From assembly GCF_937958065.1 (NCBI RefSeq), contig NZ_CALFXI010000043.1, positions 1-64,000 on the forward strand: a stretch of 64,000 nucleotides of DNA. The letters are read 5' to 3'. Each line of letters starts with the position of its first letter. Position 1 is the stretch's first letter. This DNA comes from an uncultured Steroidobacter sp. (GTDB taxonomy: Bacteria; Pseudomonadota; Gammaproteobacteria; Steroidobacterales; Steroidobacteraceae). Below the pieces are notes generated by a model. It searched no databases, was not told where the DNA came from, and worked only from the letters and a program-made list of their open reading frames with translations. A program made the position numbers and the translations under genes. This document shows positions 26,417-35,256 of this stretch, one piece after another.

Positions 26417-27325
26417 TCAGCGGGGCCCGGCGGCGGCCCGTCGAGCGAGCGCTCCAGCAATCGCCTCGGCGGTCACCGTGGCGCGATAGTCGACGAGCTT
26501 CCGACCCCATCGCACGGCCCATTCCCTGTCGGCGATCGACACGCCATCGATGCTCGCCTTGCCGGCTTTGATGCGCTCCTGCCAGCGCACCATGGCCGGA
26601 TCGGTGACCATCATGATCAGGTCGACCGTGGGATCGTCGTGCAGCCCATCGCTCACGCCCGCTTTGTGCACCCCCTCCCGAACCAGCAGCTCCTCGGCGC
26701 CATTCCAGCTCTTGTAGTACTCGGGAACGTACAGCACAGTCTGCGAGCCCCACGCCGCATTCAGTTTTTCGGCAACGGACTGCATCGCCGCCCCGTTGCT
26801 GCCGCCGTTGTCGCTGATCAGTACGATGGTTTCGAAGCCGTGGGATTTCATGCTGCGCGCCACGTCGGTCACCAGCGCCTCGTAAGTGCTCTGCTCCACG
26901 CTGATGGTGCCGAGCGAGCTCATATGCCCCGTTCTCGCTTCGATATCTCCTTCCGGAGCGAACTTGAGAGTGGGAGCGCACAGCGCGTTGCCGAGCTTGC
27001 GCGCGATGGCATCGCAGGTCGCCTGCAGCACGTAGTTATGCTTGCCGAGCGCGATCCAGGGCCCGTTGGGCTCGACCCCGCCGGTGGGGATGATCACGGT
27101 CTTCTTGCCGGCCGCCATGGCGTCGCGCACGTCCATCCAGGTCATTTCTTCGATCCATACCGAATCGAAGACCGGCAACGGATTGGGCGTATCGCTGCAG
27201 TTATAAACATTCCTCGCGCAAGCCTTGTCTGCCTGCGCACGAGCGCCTTTGCTCGGTGGAGAATTTGCGGAAACCGCGACAGCCAGGCAGCAGCACAGGC
27301 CCGCGCATGCGAAGAAACGTTTCAT
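26417..27325 (-). CDS. Exported creatininase-family protein with altered metal site
   Basis: This 302-residue protein has a signal peptide (residues 1-20, A-G-L-C-C-C-L-A-V-A-V-S-A). It has the creatininase fold, but the usual E-Q-H-G-P-H-L-P-L-G-T-D metal motif reads E-P-N-G-P-W-I-A-L-G-K-H-N, and the usual N-G-H-G-G-N reads S-D-N-G-G-S-N. This fits a variant subgroup of exported creatininase-like proteins. Creatininases are metal-dependent amidohydrolases; activity here is uncertain. GAGGAG lies six bases before ATG 27325. It follows the TonB receptor by 76 bases on the same strand, so it may process what that receptor imports. Confidence 0.85.
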   Translation of the reverse strand: MKRFFACAGLCCCLAVAVSANSPPSKGARAQADKACARNVYNCSDTPNPLPVFDSVWIEEMTWMDVRDAMAAGKKTVIIPTGGVEPNGPWIALGKHNYVLQATCDAIARKLGNALCAPTLKFAPEGDIEARTGHMSSLGTISVEQSTYEALVTDVARSMKSHGFETIVLISDNGGSNGAAMQSVAEKLNAAWGSQTVLYVPEYYKSWNGAEELLVREGVHKAGVSDGLHDDPTVDLIMMVTDPAMVRWQERIKAGKASIDGVSIADREWAVRWGRKLVDYRATVTAEAIAGALARRAAAGPR

Positions 27326-27401
27326 GATGCTCCTCGACGAAGAGCGGAAGCAGCGGCTTGCACCGCCACCCCCGCCATTCAGTTCCTGACCGCGACCGAC
27401 T

Positions 27402-30314
27402 TCAGAACGTGACCCGAACGCCCGCCTGATAGACCCGTCCCAGGTAGTCGTAGAGCGAGTAGTTCGCCGGCGAGTAGAAGAAGGCATCCGCACCCGGATC
27501 GCGGGCGGCCACTGGCGGATCGCTGTTCAGCACGTTTCTCACGTCCAGGAACAGATCCATCTTGCTGCCGCCAAAGCCGAGCGAGTAGTTGAACGACGTG
27601 TCGAGCACGATCTGACCGTCGATCTTGTTGTTGCTGGTTGTCTCCGCCCCACGCCGTGACGGCGGGCACGTGTAGTTGCACTCGATGAAGCGGTTGTCAT
27701 AGACGCCGCTGCTGATGCCACGGGCCGTCAACGAAACCTGGACCGGATCCGTGGAATAGGACACCGTCGCATTCCAACGCCACTTCGGCGGCTCGTCCGA
27801 GTCGTTCTCGCCGACCGTATCGATCTTGGCGCTGATGCCGTCGTAAGTCGTTCTCTCCAGGTAACGCGATGCCAGCGCACGCAGCATCAGATCGCCACCC
27901 CAGGCGGGGATGCGATAGGACACCTCGATGTCCACGCCCTTGGCGGTTTCCTCGACATAGTTGAACGGTGCGCGCCTGACCTCAGTAATGTCCTGAGTGC
28001 CGGGTGCGAAGGTGATCGCCTCGCAGTATTGCTGCCCCCCGTTGTAACAGCGGTTCAGAATTTCCTGCAGGGCCAGCGTGGCGATGGCGTCCGAGATCTC
28101 GACCGACCAATAATCGACGGACATGCTGAAGCCGGGCATGAAGGTCGGCTGCAACACGATGCCCAGGCCCAGGCCATCGGCCAGTTCCGGCTGCAGATTC
28201 AGGTTGCCGGTTCTGGGGGCGGGAATCAGCACCAGCGGTGCGCCGGTGAACGGATTGGTTCCCGAAGAGAGCCCGCCGCCACCGACGCTGATCAACTCGG
28301 CCAGATTGGGCGCACGCGCATCTCGCGACCGCGTGCCGCGAAACGTGATGCCTTCTATCGGTTTATATGTAAGGCCGGCTTTCCAGGTGGTGAGCTCACC
28401 CGATGAGCTGTAGTCCGCGATACGCACCGCTGCGTTCAGATCCAACGCTTCGATCCCGGTGATGCCTCGCGCGAGTGGCACGCCGGTTTCGAGAAACGCT
28501 TCGGTCACGTCGACACTGCCATTGGCCACGCCGTAACCGCCGATGTACCAGCCACGCACCTGTGAAATAGGATCGTTGATGCCTTCGACGGAATCCTTGC
28601 GGTACGCAACTCCCGCGGCCAACGACACCGGACCGGCCCAGATGGAAAATGGCTGACCCGAAATCGAAGCGGCCGCGGCGTCCTGCGTGAGCTCTTCATC
28701 CTTGAACGCCCGGATGCCCGCGCCCCGGATGTAATCGATCGCTGCCTGCGTGTTCACGCCGATGCCCATTGGATTGTAGGGCGCGCAGCCGTTGTTCGGA
28801 TCGGTGAGCGTGGAGCGGCAAACGATCTCGCCCGTGTCCGGATGACGGACCGCATCGAGTGCACGCTCGAGATTGGCCTCGTACTGGGCGTTGTCGGCGA
28901 TGACCTTCTGTTTGGAAATGCCGCGCTGGTAGGCCACGTCCCAATCCCAACTGGAGCCGAGCGCCTCGAACTGACCCTTCAAACCGACCACGAAGCGGCT
29001 GACCGTGCGGTCCGCATCGGTGGCGACCATGCCCAGGTCCGGATTCTGGGTTCCCATGGTGAACTGCGAGATGTTCAGATCCGCCATCTGCTGCGCGACG
29101 CTCTCCGGAATGAAGGGATTGCCGGCCAGGATGGTGAAACACGAATTGCATTCGTACGAGTACGCCCAGTTGTAGGTCTCGGCCTTGCTGACGCTGGCCT
29201 CGCCAAACACCTCGACGTTCTCGGTGAGCTGGAAGCTCGCGTGCGTGAAGAAGTTCAGATTGGTCGAATCGGGCGCCAGCGACTGGCCTTCCGGGGTCCC
29301 GCGCACATCGGCGATTTTCCAATCGCCGCCGTGCATGTCCGGGTCGCTCACCAGATCGCCAAACTGCAACTGGAAGGGCCTGCCCCCTTCGCCGAACGCC
29401 GTGCCTCGCAAGGCCGTGTCGCTGATGATGCCGCCCCGGTAGCCGTCGCTGGTCGCCACCTCCCGCAACAGGATGCGCTCGGGCTGGCCATTGGTGGGCG
29501 TGTAATTCGGGTTGTACATGAACTGCCAACCCTTCAGGTTCCAGGGACGGCGGTTGATCGGGATGCCATTGGCCTGGCGATAGGAAACATTGCCGACGAC
29601 GTGACCTCGGCCGTCCGCGAACTCCGTGCCTCCGGTGATGGACGCGGACACGGTCTCGCGATCGCCGTAGTCCGTGATGCCACCGTTCAAACTGCCCTTC
29701 AGGCCGGTGTAGTCGGTATCCATGATGAAGTTCACCACGCCGCCCACGGCGTCGGATCCGTACACGGCGGAAGCACCGCCGGTGACGACTTCGACTCGTT
29801 CCACCAACTCCTGAGGAATGTTGTTGATGTCGACGGAGCCATCCAGCGCCGAAGCCACGACGCGCATGCCGTCCACCAGCACCAGCGTCCGGTTCGTGCC
29901 CAGGCTTCTCAAGTTCAGAACGTTCATCGCCGCGGAACCGGAGCTTGCGTTCTGGATGCTCGATCCCGGCGTCGCGCTGCCGGCGAACACCGGCAGCGTG
30001 TTCACCGCGTCGGCAATATTGTCCGATGCGAATGACTGCAGATCGGCGACACCGAGCACGGTGACGGGCGTCGGAGCCTCGAACCCGTCCTCACGACCGA
30101 TGCGCGATCCGGTCACGACGATCTGCTCGACCGGTCCGCGCTGTGCCATCTGCTGATCTGCGCTCGCTTCCTGCGCGTAACTCAGTTGCGGTCCTGCCAA
30201 CAACGCCGCCGCCAGCAAGGTCGCTGCGCGGATCGGCGTCAGTACTTCGAGCCCGGCCTTGTCACTTTGTTTTGTAATCGGTCGGTCGTAGTCGAATACG
30301 TTGGTAAAAGGCAT
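27402..30314 (-). CDS. Large TonB-dependent receptor beside the pipecolate oxidase
   Basis: This 970-residue protein has a signal sequence ending near G-P-Q-L-S-Y-A-Q and a TonB box in V-E-Q-I-V-V-T-G-S-R. A plug follows with R-T-L-V-L-V-D-G-M-R and V-T-G-G-A-S-A-V-Y-G-S-D-A-V, then a long barrel ending in Y-Q-A-G-V-R-V-T-F. It is the oar-like/V-T-G-S-R-I type abundant in Caulobacter and Xanthomonas relatives, which imports carbohydrates, peptides or other organics. AGGGGG lies before ATG 30314; GTG 30338 is an alternative. It is flanked on the same strand by the AmaA-like oxidase and the exported creatininase-like gene. Confidence 0.93.
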   Translation of the reverse strand: MPFTNVFDYDRPITKQSDKAGLEVLTPIRAATLLAAALLAGPQLSYAQEASADQQMAQRGPVEQIVVTGSRIGREDGFEAPTPVTVLGVADLQSFASDNIADAVNTLPVFAGSATPGSSIQNASSGSAAMNVLNLRSLGTNRTLVLVDGMRVVASALDGSVDINNIPQELVERVEVVTGGASAVYGSDAVGGVVNFIMDTDYTGLKGSLNGGITDYGDRETVSASITGGTEFADGRGHVVGNVSYRQANGIPINRRPWNLKGWQFMYNPNYTPTNGQPERILLREVATSDGYRGGIISDTALRGTAFGEGGRPFQLQFGDLVSDPDMHGGDWKIADVRGTPEGQSLAPDSTNLNFFTHASFQLTENVEVFGEASVSKAETYNWAYSYECNSCFTILAGNPFIPESVAQQMADLNISQFTMGTQNPDLGMVATDADRTVSRFVVGLKGQFEALGSSWDWDVAYQRGISKQKVIADNAQYEANLERALDAVRHPDTGEIVCRSTLTDPNNGCAPYNPMGIGVNTQAAIDYIRGAGIRAFKDEELTQDAAAASISGQPFSIWAGPVSLAAGVAYRKDSVEGINDPISQVRGWYIGGYGVANGSVDVTEAFLETGVPLARGITGIEALDLNAAVRIADYSSSGELTTWKAGLTYKPIEGITFRGTRSRDARAPNLAELISVGGGGLSSGTNPFTGAPLVLIPAPRTGNLNLQPELADGLGLGIVLQPTFMPGFSMSVDYWSVEISDAIATLALQEILNRCYNGGQQYCEAITFAPGTQDITEVRRAPFNYVEETAKGVDIEVSYRIPAWGGDLMLRALASRYLERTTYDGISAKIDTVGENDSDEPPKWRWNATVSYSTDPVQVSLTARGISSGVYDNRFIECNYTCPPSRRGAETTSNNKIDGQIVLDTSFNYSLGFGGSKMDLFLDVRNVLNSDPPVAARDPGADAFFYSPANYSLYDYLGRVYQAGVRVTF

Positions 30315-30387
30315 GTTGGTTCCCCCTGCTTTGCTCACCTTCCCAAGTACAAAATCGGGCCCCCTCCCTGTTTCCCGTCTGGATTGC

Positions 30388-31725
30388 TCAGAATCTGTCG
30401 CCGGTGATGTGTGCCACCTGTGAGCCGATTTCGTAGAACGATTCTTTTGCCGCCCGGAAGCTCGGGCTCGACAAGTCCGTCATGGGCAGCGACAGGTCCG
30501 CCGCGCCGATGCGCCCCGACACCAGCAGCGCCAGGTCGCGCCCGAACGAAGTGCCAGGCGCGATCCCCCGGCCGTTGTAGCCGCTCATGGAAACGATGTT
30601 GCGATCGAGATAATGGAATCGGGGCAGCGAGTTGCTGGTCATCCCGATCCAGCCATACCACTCGTGCTCGAATTCGACGTCGCGCAACTGAGGAAACAAT
30701 CTGAGCAACGCGCGCCGCGCCCAGCTTCTATGGATGGCTGTTCCGGTGCCGCGCAGCGCTCCCACGCTGCCGAAGACCAGACGCCCTTCGACGTCGAGAC
30801 GCGCCGATGACAGCACTGCGCACGTGTCCCAGATACCGTGGCGCTCGGGCAAGATAGAGGCCAGCATCGAGTCGCTGAGCCGGCGAGTCGCCATGTTGAA
30901 GTACGGCAGGCGAACGAGCTCCGTTTGCAGCGCCTTCCAGGAATCCTGCGAGTACGCGTTGGTCGCCACGACGACCCAAGGCGCCGTGACGCTGCCATGC
31001 TTGGTCTTGATTCTCCATGCGCCCGCGACCTGCTCGGCGGACACGACGGCGCTCGACGTATGTATCTTTGCACCACGCGAGATCGCGGCTCGCGCCAGGC
31101 CGCGCGCATAGGCCAGAGGCTGGATCGTTCCAGCTCTTCTATCCAGCAGCGCTCCGCGATAGGCCGTGGAGCCGATCTTTCGACGAGCGCTGTTCGCATC
31201 CAGCAGCTCCACCGGAGCGCCGAGCGATTCCCATTGCCGTGCGCGTTCAGTGATGTCCTTCAATCCGCTCGCGCCCACGGCGCAATGCAGAGTTCCCTGA
31301 TGAACGGCCTGGCAATCCATGTCGTATTTGTCGACCAGCTGGAACACGAGGCCGGGCGCGCCGCTCAACTGCTCGATGAGCCGCCGGCCCATGGTCTCGC
31401 CCAGGGCCGCGCACACATCCGAAGGCTTCACCCACATGCCGGCATTCACGAGCCCGACGTTACGACCGGAGCCGCCGAATCCGATTTCGTTTGCTTCCAG
31501 CACCACGACGCCTTGACCGACCTCTGCCAGGTGCAGCGCCGCGGACAGACCGGTGTACCCGGCACCGATGACGATCACGTCAGCGGTGACATCACCGTCC
31601 AGCATCGCGGTCGTGGGCGCAGGGGGAGCGGATGCCTCCCAAAGGCCATGTGTCCGAGGATCGTTCTGCAAGGGCCAACGCTCGTGTTCTGATTGGAAGA
31701 CGCATTCAGCGCAGGCCAGTGTCAC
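30388..31725 (-). CDS. FAD-dependent oxidase, AmaA-like (L-pipecolate oxidase candidate)
   Basis: This 445-residue DAO-family flavoenzyme has a dinucleotide-binding motif I-V-I-G-A-G-Y-T-G-L-S near residue 52 and the S-G-R-N-V-G-L-V-N-A-G-M-W stretch near 85. That stretch and the surrounding pattern resemble, from memory, AmaA of Pseudomonas putida, which oxidises L-pipecolate to piperideine-6-carboxylate; PuuB/OrdL-type oxidases are the alternative. The frame starts at GTG 31725, with GGGG upstream. The AmaB homologue at 40985-42502 and the ketimine reductase divergent from this gene support an imino-acid substrate. Function is inferred from homology and context. Confidence 0.85.
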   Translation of the reverse strand: MTLACAECVFQSEHERWPLQNDPRTHGLWEASAPPAPTTAMLDGDVTADVIVIGAGYTGLSAALHLAEVGQGVVVLEANEIGFGGSGRNVGLVNAGMWVKPSDVCAALGETMGRRLIEQLSGAPGLVFQLVDKYDMDCQAVHQGTLHCAVGASGLKDITERARQWESLGAPVELLDANSARRKIGSTAYRGALLDRRAGTIQPLAYARGLARAAISRGAKIHTSSAVVSAEQVAGAWRIKTKHGSVTAPWVVVATNAYSQDSWKALQTELVRLPYFNMATRRLSDSMLASILPERHGIWDTCAVLSSARLDVEGRLVFGSVGALRGTGTAIHRSWARRALLRLFPQLRDVEFEHEWYGWIGMTSNSLPRFHYLDRNIVSMSGYNGRGIAPGTSFGRDLALLVSGRIGAADLSLPMTDLSSPSFRAAKESFYEIGSQVAHITGDRF

Positions 31726-31861
31726 GCTTGCCCCAGGTGATGAAAATCGCCATTACAGCAACAGGTAATGCAAAATCGGAATGACTTTGGCGCGGGCCTC
31801 CTTCGCTACACTCGGCGACGCATTGCCGAGATTCGCAGCTGCCTCGATACATTTCCGGACG
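31726..31861. promoter_or_regulatory. Divergent promoter region, oxidase / ketimine reductase
   Basis: This 136-base gap separates the leftward AmaA-like oxidase from the rightward ketimine-reductase gene. Both promoters should be here. No clear boxes are visible by eye. Confidence 0.4.
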
Positions 31862-32809
31862 ATGATGCTCAACGCCGAAGCCGTCGCGCGATCGCTGCCT
31901 TACGATCGCCTCATTGATGCACTCGAGAATGCGTTCCGCGCCGAGGTCGAAGTTCCCGACCGATCGCAACATCGGATACGCGTGCCTGGCCAGGCTGACG
32001 GCACGCTGCTGCTGATGCCAGCGTGGCGAGTCGGCGGTGTGCTCGGGATCAAGATCGTGACTGTGTTTCCTGGCAACGTGCAGAACGATCTGCCCTCGGT
32101 GGGTGCCAGTTACCTGTTGCTGGATGCAACCTCCGGGCAGACGCTGGCGCTGCTGGATGGAGCGGAGCTCACCGCACGACGCACCGCTGCCGCTTCGGCG
32201 CTCGCATCGAAGTACTTGTCGCGCGCCGACGCGTCGAGCTTGCTGATGGTTGGCACCGGTAAGCTGGCGCCCCATCTGATCCGTGCACACGCTACTGTGC
32301 GCCGGTTGGAACACGTGTTGATCTGGGGGCGCCGGCCCGAATCCGCCCGGAAAGTGGCCGCCAGCCTGGCACATGAGCCTTATTCGATCACGGTGGTCGA
32401 GGACCTGGAATCTGCCGTCACCGCCGTCGATATCATTTCATGTGCAACCCTGGCGACCGAGCCGCTGATCAAGGGCCGCTGGCTGAGGGAAGGACAACAT
32501 CTGGATCTGGTCGGCGCATTCACGCCGCAAATGAGTGAAGCCGACCGCGAGGCTGTCCTGGTCTCCGATGTTTATGTCGACACTCATGCCGGCGCCCTCG
32601 CCGAGGCCGGCGAAATCATCCAGGCGCTGGCAAGCGGCCACTTCAAGAAAGAACACATCGTCGGCGACCTGTTCGATCTGGTCCGCGGCGCGTGCCCGCC
32701 GCGGCGCTCTCCGCAGACGATCACTTTGTTCAAGTCCGTCGGCTCGGCCATCGAAGACCTGGCGGCAGCGGAACTCGCCACCCAACATTACGAAGGAAAC
32801 AGTCGATGA
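31862..32809 (+). CDS. Ornithine cyclodeaminase/mu-crystallin family protein (ketimine reductase candidate)
   Basis: This 315-residue protein covers the whole family, with the Rossmann motif M-V-G-T-G-K-L-A near residue 125 replacing the usual G-x-G-x-x-A/G, and V-G-A-F-T-P near 215. Members include ornithine cyclodeaminase, alanine dehydrogenase, and mu-crystallin-type ketimine reductases that reduce piperideine-2-carboxylate to L-pipecolate. ATG at 31862 (M-M-L-N-A-E-A) gives the normal length; an upstream ATG at 31781 is less likely. Its stop overlaps the RidA ATG (ATGA). With AmaA- and AmaB-like enzymes nearby, pipecolate formation is the most consistent role. Confidence 0.88.
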   Translation: MMLNAEAVARSLPYDRLIDALENAFRAEVEVPDRSQHRIRVPGQADGTLLLMPAWRVGGVLGIKIVTVFPGNVQNDLPSVGASYLLLDATSGQTLALLDGAELTARRTAAASALASKYLSRADASSLLMVGTGKLAPHLIRAHATVRRLEHVLIWGRRPESARKVAASLAHEPYSITVVEDLESAVTAVDIISCATLATEPLIKGRWLREGQHLDLVGAFTPQMSEADREAVLVSDVYVDTHAGALAEAGEIIQALASGHFKKEHIVGDLFDLVRGACPPRRSPQTITLFKSVGSAIEDLAAAELATQHYEGNSR

Positions 32810-33267
32810 ATCATCTTCGAGTCGGTGCGCTCTGCGTTGGTCTTTGTCTTGGTGCCGGCTGCACGACGGTGCGCGATTCGCGGCCGCCTCTCGAGTACTT
32901 TCCTGAAGCGTCGCCGGGCGCAGCGTACTCGACGGCGGCGAGAGTTGGAGACGTGCTGTATCTGGCGGGGCAGATCGGTATTCGCCCGGACGGCAGCGTG
33001 CCCGAAGGCATCCAGGAACAGACGCGCCTCGCGCTGGAGAACATGTCCAGGACGTTGCAGTCGCTCGGCAGCAGCATGGACAACGTTTTCAAATGCACCG
33101 TCATGCTGGATGACATTTCGAACTGGGCGGAATTCAACAAGGTCTACGTCAGCTTCTTCAAACCGGGCCGACTGCCCGCCCGTAACGCGTTCGGCGTTGA
33201 AGGGCTCGCGCTGAAAGAGCTGGAGGTCGAGCTGGTCTGTCTGGCCTACAGCCCCGAAACGCGTTGA
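32806..33267 (+). CDS. RidA-family lipoprotein
   Basis: This 153-residue protein has a RidA/YjgF domain at about residues 35-150, with the conserved arginine in P-A-R-N-A-F-G-V-E and the L-A-G-Q-I-G and C-L-A-Y ends. RidA proteins hydrolyse reactive enamines and imines to ketones. Unusually it starts with a lipoprotein signal (residues 1-18, lipobox L-G-A-G-C), so it should sit in the periplasm or outer membrane, away from cytoplasmic amino-acid metabolism. ATG 32806 overlaps the upstream stop by four bases, so it is coupled to the ketimine-reductase gene. Confidence 0.9.
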   Translation: MNHLRVGALCVGLCLGAGCTTVRDSRPPLEYFPEASPGAAYSTAARVGDVLYLAGQIGIRPDGSVPEGIQEQTRLALENMSRTLQSLGSSMDNVFKCTVMLDDISNWAEFNKVYVSFFKPGRLPARNAFGVEGLALKELEVELVCLAYSPETR

Positions 33268-33321
33268 GCGGCGGCGCAAGAACAAACGATCACGAAGCCA
33301 AGCTGATGGAACGGAGGCTTC

Positions 33322-33621
33322 GTGCTCGTGGTCGTTCCAGCAATGGCTGCACCTTCAAACACTCGGCGCCGGCCAACAACCGCCCTGGCATTCCGCCGTG
33401 GTTGCTCAAACGATGACATCACCTTCAGACAATCATCGCCCACAACCACTGCTGTGGTAGTTGACTCGTGCTCATGGTTCTTCACGCGGTGGCATCACCT
33501 TCGGACAACCGGCGCCCGCCAATCGCGGCGGTCGCATTCCGCTCGTGCTCGTGGTTGTTCACGCGATGGCATCACCTTCGGACAACCGGCGCCCGCCAAC
33601 CGCGGCGCTGGCATTGCGCTC
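33322..33621. repeat. Four-copy tandem repeat, 70-77 bp units
   Basis: Units begin at 33322, 33398, 33468 and 33545 (lengths 76, 70, 77 and 77 bases) and share the core C-A-C-C-T-T-C-[GA]-[GA]-A-C-A followed by a G-C-G-C-C-rich part. The last two are about 90 percent identical and the first two more diverged, consistent with repeated tandem duplication and decay. The array fills the gap between the convergent RidA and permease genes, and the final unit runs into the permease reading frame. There is no CRISPR-like spacing. Confidence 0.85.
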
Positions 33622-35187
33622 GTGCTCAGCGAGGCATGCTTTGCGATAACTGCTGTTGATCGAGGCACAGGCGATGCAGATCGCCGGACTGCCCGCCACG
33701 CTGGGGTCACGATCCATCTCGATCGCGATATAACTGCGCTCGCACACGTGACACTGCACGCGAGCCTCCCACACATCCTTGACTTCATTCCGTGGATCGC
33801 CGTCTCTCTGCAGCAGCAGCTTGCGTCGTTGAGCTTTATACGTCACGGCGAACAGGATTCCGCTGATGGCAAACGTCACCGGCGTCGACCACTCGATGCC
33901 GGCGGTGCCCCCGAATTGATAGAACAGCACGCCGAGCACGGAGCTGCCGATCCAGATCCAGGCGCCCGCGCTGAAACTCGCGAGCCGGCCGGGGCGAAAC
34001 TCCGTCAGCTTGTCCTTCTCCAGCATCACGTGCACCAGCAGGATGGCCACCCAGGACGCAATGAAGGCCCCCTGCCAGGCGAGCGCCACCAGCAGATAGC
34101 TGAGCACGTCGGTGAGCATGAAGACGTAGATGATGACGCCGCAGATGAGCACCGACCCCACTCTGGAAATCTTGTGACGAAACAGCTTGGTCCAGAGGTC
34201 TTCCATGTTGGTCGAGGCCACGTAGAAGTTCGCGGTGTTGATGCGGGCCTGAGTGACCCACACCAGCAGCAGGCCCCAGCCGCCCATCAATGCAATGATG
34301 AACTCGACGATGGTCTCCGAAGAAATCCTGGCGGACAGGCCGGCGGCGTACGCGATGTAGATGCCCAGCAGGCCATTGGCGAGATAGACGAACACATAGA
34401 AGACCGGCCCGAAGGTCATCATGCCGTTGGCCTTCGTATCCTCGACCTTGCCGAAGCGGGCGAAGTCCAGGGTGAACATGATCAACACGAGCACGCCGAG
34501 ATACACGAAGAACGCATACAACCAACCCGGCGCTGCCAGATCGGGCTTGCTGGCCGGCACGTGCGTGAGCCAGCCGCTGGTGTCGACCTTCTGCGCGGCC
34601 AGGAACACGACCAGGATCAGCCCCACCCAGTAGATGGGCAGCAACACCGCGTTGTATTTGTCCATCCAGCGCCGGATGCCGCCGATCACCAGCGGCAGGT
34701 TCATCGCCACCGCGATCGCGTACCACACGCGGATGTCGACTCCGCCGAAGTAGGCGTGGAATGCGTGAGCGATCATGGTGCTCTCGAACACCGCGTAGTA
34801 CATCGCGGTGGCCGCGAGAATCAGCGGCGCGACGATGGAGCCCGAAGCACCGAACAGCCTTTGGGACACCAGCGCAACGGTGAGTCCGGTCTCGGCCGCA
34901 TACTTCGAAGTGACGTATCCCAGGAATCCGTAGACGACGCAAGCGAGCACGATGCCTATCAGGGTATCGACCGTACCCACCACGGCGGCGAGCGTGGCCG
35001 CCGTCACCAGGTAGAACATCCCGCTGACCAGCGAGTACCACGACATGGACAGCGACTTCTTGCTGGCGCGCCACGAGTGTGGAACGACGTGCGTCGTATA
35101 GTCCTCGGTCGCTGCTTCTTTCACGACGCGGGGATCATCGGTGAAGCTGACCGCGAGCGGCACCGAATGCCGGTCTGGAGCAGACAT
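33559..35187 (-). CDS. NCS1-type permease with C-terminal zinc-ribbon-like tail
   Basis: This 542-residue protein has about 12 transmembrane segments in residues 40-465 and the general look of the cytosine/purine/allantoin (NCS1, CodB-like) transporters. After the last segment comes a cytoplasmic tail with C-H-V-C at 479-482 and C-I-A-C at 504-507, plus Cys518, a zinc-ribbon-like arrangement I do not know from this family. The last 20 residues are encoded by the tandem repeat. ATG 35187 is preferred to TTG 35202. It is the last gene of the aminomutase operon, 69 bases after the aminotransferase. The substrate is unknown; by context an amino or imino acid is possible. Confidence 0.85.
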   Translation of the reverse strand: MSAPDRHSVPLAVSFTDDPRVVKEAATEDYTTHVVPHSWRASKKSLSMSWYSLVSGMFYLVTAATLAAVVGTVDTLIGIVLACVVYGFLGYVTSKYAAETGLTVALVSQRLFGASGSIVAPLILAATAMYYAVFESTMIAHAFHAYFGGVDIRVWYAIAVAMNLPLVIGGIRRWMDKYNAVLLPIYWVGLILVVFLAAQKVDTSGWLTHVPASKPDLAAPGWLYAFFVYLGVLVLIMFTLDFARFGKVEDTKANGMMTFGPVFYVFVYLANGLLGIYIAYAAGLSARISSETIVEFIIALMGGWGLLLVWVTQARINTANFYVASTNMEDLWTKLFRHKISRVGSVLICGVIIYVFMLTDVLSYLLVALAWQGAFIASWVAILLVHVMLEKDKLTEFRPGRLASFSAGAWIWIGSSVLGVLFYQFGGTAGIEWSTPVTFAISGILFAVTYKAQRRKLLLQRDGDPRNEVKDVWEARVQCHVCERSYIAIEMDRDPSVAGSPAICIACASINSSYRKACLAEHERNASAAVGGRRLSEGDAIA

Positions 35188-35256
35188 GGTTGTTCGTTCC
35201 AAGTGACGACCCCCGTCGCGCCTGGGCGCGTGCTGCAGCGATGCTCTGTCGCTGCG

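Noticed and set aside
33322..33621. CRISPR array
   Set aside because: The repeats are 70-77 bases, head to tail without spacers, degenerate, and there are no cas genes.
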